A DNA stretch of 5,894 bases from Clostridia bacterium (GTDB lineage: Bacteria > Bacillota > Clostridia > RGIG8785). Where the stretch lies: contig JAGAUM010000181.1 in assembly GCA_017620795.1 (NCBI GenBank), positions 1 through 5,894 on the forward strand. Direction: 5' to 3'. This document shows positions 4,843-5,894 of this stretch, piece by piece. The position numbers were made by a program, and so were the translations under genes. Each line of letters begins with the position of its first letter. The first letter of the stretch is position 1. A model generated the notes under the pieces. The model did no database searches, was not told the origin of the DNA, and saw nothing but the letters and a program-made list of their open reading frames with translations.

Positions 4843-5894
4843 TTGTTAAGCAGAATGTTTCAATCGGTTATTTCTCAAATGGCTGAAAATTTGCATACAT
4901 CCTTCGGCGTGTTTGACGACGAGGGGACGATTTTGGCATGCTCTGACCTAAAACGTCAGAGTTCTTTCCATCCTGCCGTAAACTCGGTTGACTGGGACTC
5001 GGAGGAGCTTCAGGTGATTGACGGTGAAACGGTTTTGGTGGCAGGTCGTAAAAAGCAGGGCGAGTTTTGTGTGTTCATCGAAGGCACGGATGAAGCCACT
5101 GCCAACTACGCAAGACTGATTCGGGTCAGCTTATTAAACATTTACCGTTATTATGACGAAAAATATGACAAGACAGAGTTTGTAAAAAGCATCATCTTAA
5201 GCAACATCATGCCGGGTGATGTCTATGTCCGTGCACGGGAACTGCATTTGTTGGAAAACACCTCCCGAGTGGTCTTTTTGGTTTCTACCCGTGACCGTAC
5301 TGAGTACGCTTTGGTAGAGGTCTTGCAAAACCTTTTCCCCGACCGCAACAACCATTTCGTGGTCAGCGTAGACAGTCGCTCGGTTGCCGTTGTCAAGGAT
5401 GTCCGCAGTAATGTTTCTGACCGTGAGTTGGAACAGACTGCACAAACCATTGCTCACACGGTCAGCGGTGAAATGATGCTGAATGTGGTTGTGGGCATCG
5501 GTAATGTGGTGGACAACATTCAGGACCTGGCAGTCAGCTTCAAGGACGCGCGCATGGCAATTGATGTGGGCAAGGTCTTTGAACCTGAAAAGACGGTCAT
5601 CAATTACAACAATCTGGGTATCGGTCGCTTGGTTTACCAGTTGCCGACCACCTTGTGCCAGATGTTCTTAAGCGAAATCTTTAAAAAGAAAACCATCGAC
5701 AACTTGAGTCCTGATATTATGTACACCATTCAGGAATTCTTTAAGAATGACTTAAACGTCAGCAAAACGGCAGAGAGTCTTTACGTTCACCGCAACACCT
5801 TGGTCTATCGTCTGGAAAAGGTCAAGCGCCTGACCGGCTTGGATTTGCGTGTGTTTGAGCATGCCGTTGTGTTCAAAGTAGCGTTGATGGTTAA
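4843..5894 (+). CDS. CdaR/PucR-type transcriptional regulator (C-terminus beyond the window)
   Basis: 350 residues are visible from the TTG start, with no stop before the right edge; probably only a short tail is missing. An N-terminal sensor-like part (about 1-95), with GVFDDEGTILACSD at 22-35, resembles the diacid-recognition/PAS-like domain of CdaR but is shorter and divergent. A helical link follows (about 98-125, charged YYDEKYDK). The middle part, about 140-265, fits the GGDEF-like domain of this family (RVVFLVSTRD at 142, VVVGIGNVV, then LAVSFKDARMAID); it lacks the cyclase signature and is probably non-enzymatic. The C-terminal PucR-type helix-turn-helix is clear: NVSKTAESLYVHRNTLVYRLEKVKRLTG at 305-332. 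Such proteins are cytoplasmic, ligand-responsive regulators of catabolic genes (sugar diacids, purines). The ligand here is unknown. It diverges from hflX, so autoregulation or control of hflX-yigZ is possible but unproven. Confidence 0.85.
   Translation, partial: MLSRMFQSVISQMAENLHTSFGVFDDEGTILACSDLKRQSSFHPAVNSVDWDSEELQVIDGETVLVAGRKKQGEFCVFIEGTDEATANYARLIRVSLLNIYRYYDEKYDKTEFVKSIILSNIMPGDVYVRARELHLLENTSRVVFLVSTRDRTEYALVEVLQNLFPDRNNHFVVSVDSRSVAVVKDVRSNVSDRELEQTAQTIAHTVSGEMMLNVVVGIGNVVDNIQDLAVSFKDARMAIDVGKVFEPEKTVINYNNLGIGRLVYQLPTTLCQMFLSEIFKKKTIDNLSPDIMYTIQEFFKNDLNVSKTAESLYVHRNTLVYRLEKVKRLTGLDLRVFEHAVVFKVALMV

Noticed and set aside
4820..4849. Nine-codon upstream open frame (ATG at 4820) overlapping the regulator's TTG start
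   Set aside because: It has no Shine-Dalgarno, and its codons run over the AGGAGGG that serves the TTG start. Regulation by it is possible but unsupported.
5197..5457. Minus-strand open frames opposite the CdaR/PucR-type regulator
   Set aside because: The plus strand carries a continuous, family-like protein here; these frames have no supporting ribosome site or domain.
1..5894. CRISPR array, tRNA/rRNA, insertion sequence, riboswitch, attachment site
   Set aside because: I saw no direct repeat arrays, tRNA-like folds, transposase fragments or leaders long enough for a known riboswitch.

Overview
The window looks like chromosomal DNA from an endospore-forming Firmicute, most likely of class Clostridia. 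The evidence is a spoIID-spoIIQ pair, a sporulation-sigma promoter with full consensus match, strong AGGAGG-type ribosome binding sites on most genes, and a clostridial-type Si-citrate synthase. Base composition is fairly balanced, so it is not an AT-rich Clostridium sensu stricto. There are no RNA genes, insertion sequences, CRISPR arrays or phage genes. Gene packing is tight and no stretch over 300 bases lacks a gene.

Layout. On the left, minus strand, are spoIID (427-1332) and the N-terminal part of spoIIQ (396 down to the window edge). These build the forespore engulfment machinery. SpoIID is a mother-cell peptidoglycan transglycosylase, and SpoIIQ is the forespore half of the SpoIIQ-SpoIIIAH intercellular channel. 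A citrate synthase gene (1435-2799, plus strand) diverges from spoIID. The 102 bases between the two starts hold a canonical sigma-A promoter and a canonical sigma-E promoter, back to back. The citrate synthase gene converges on a yigZ-family gene (2829-3461, minus), and one bidirectional terminator fills the whole gap. yigZ overlaps the 3' end of hflX (3458-4705, minus) by four bases, so the two form an operon. Divergent from hflX is a regulator of the CdaR/PucR type (4843 to the right edge, plus strand). It starts at a TTG codon and is cut off near its C-terminus. The divergent promoters of hflX and the regulator carry similar elements arranged as an inverted repeat.

How the genes relate. 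spoIID and spoIIQ belong to one process but should be expressed in different cells: sigma-E in the mother cell for spoIID, sigma-F in the forespore for spoIIQ. A sigma-F-like promoter lies at the very end of spoIID. A 9-bp GAAA-loop hairpin covers the spoIIQ ribosome binding site. It could form only in read-through RNA from spoIID, because RNA started at the sigma-F-like promoter would lack the 5' arm. This is the most interesting regulatory idea in the window, and it is an inference from sequence. The other genes are housekeeping: central carbon metabolism, a ribosome-associated GTPase, a conserved IMPACT-like protein, and a metabolite-type transcription regulator. I see no wholly new multi-gene system; the novelty here is in regulatory architecture.
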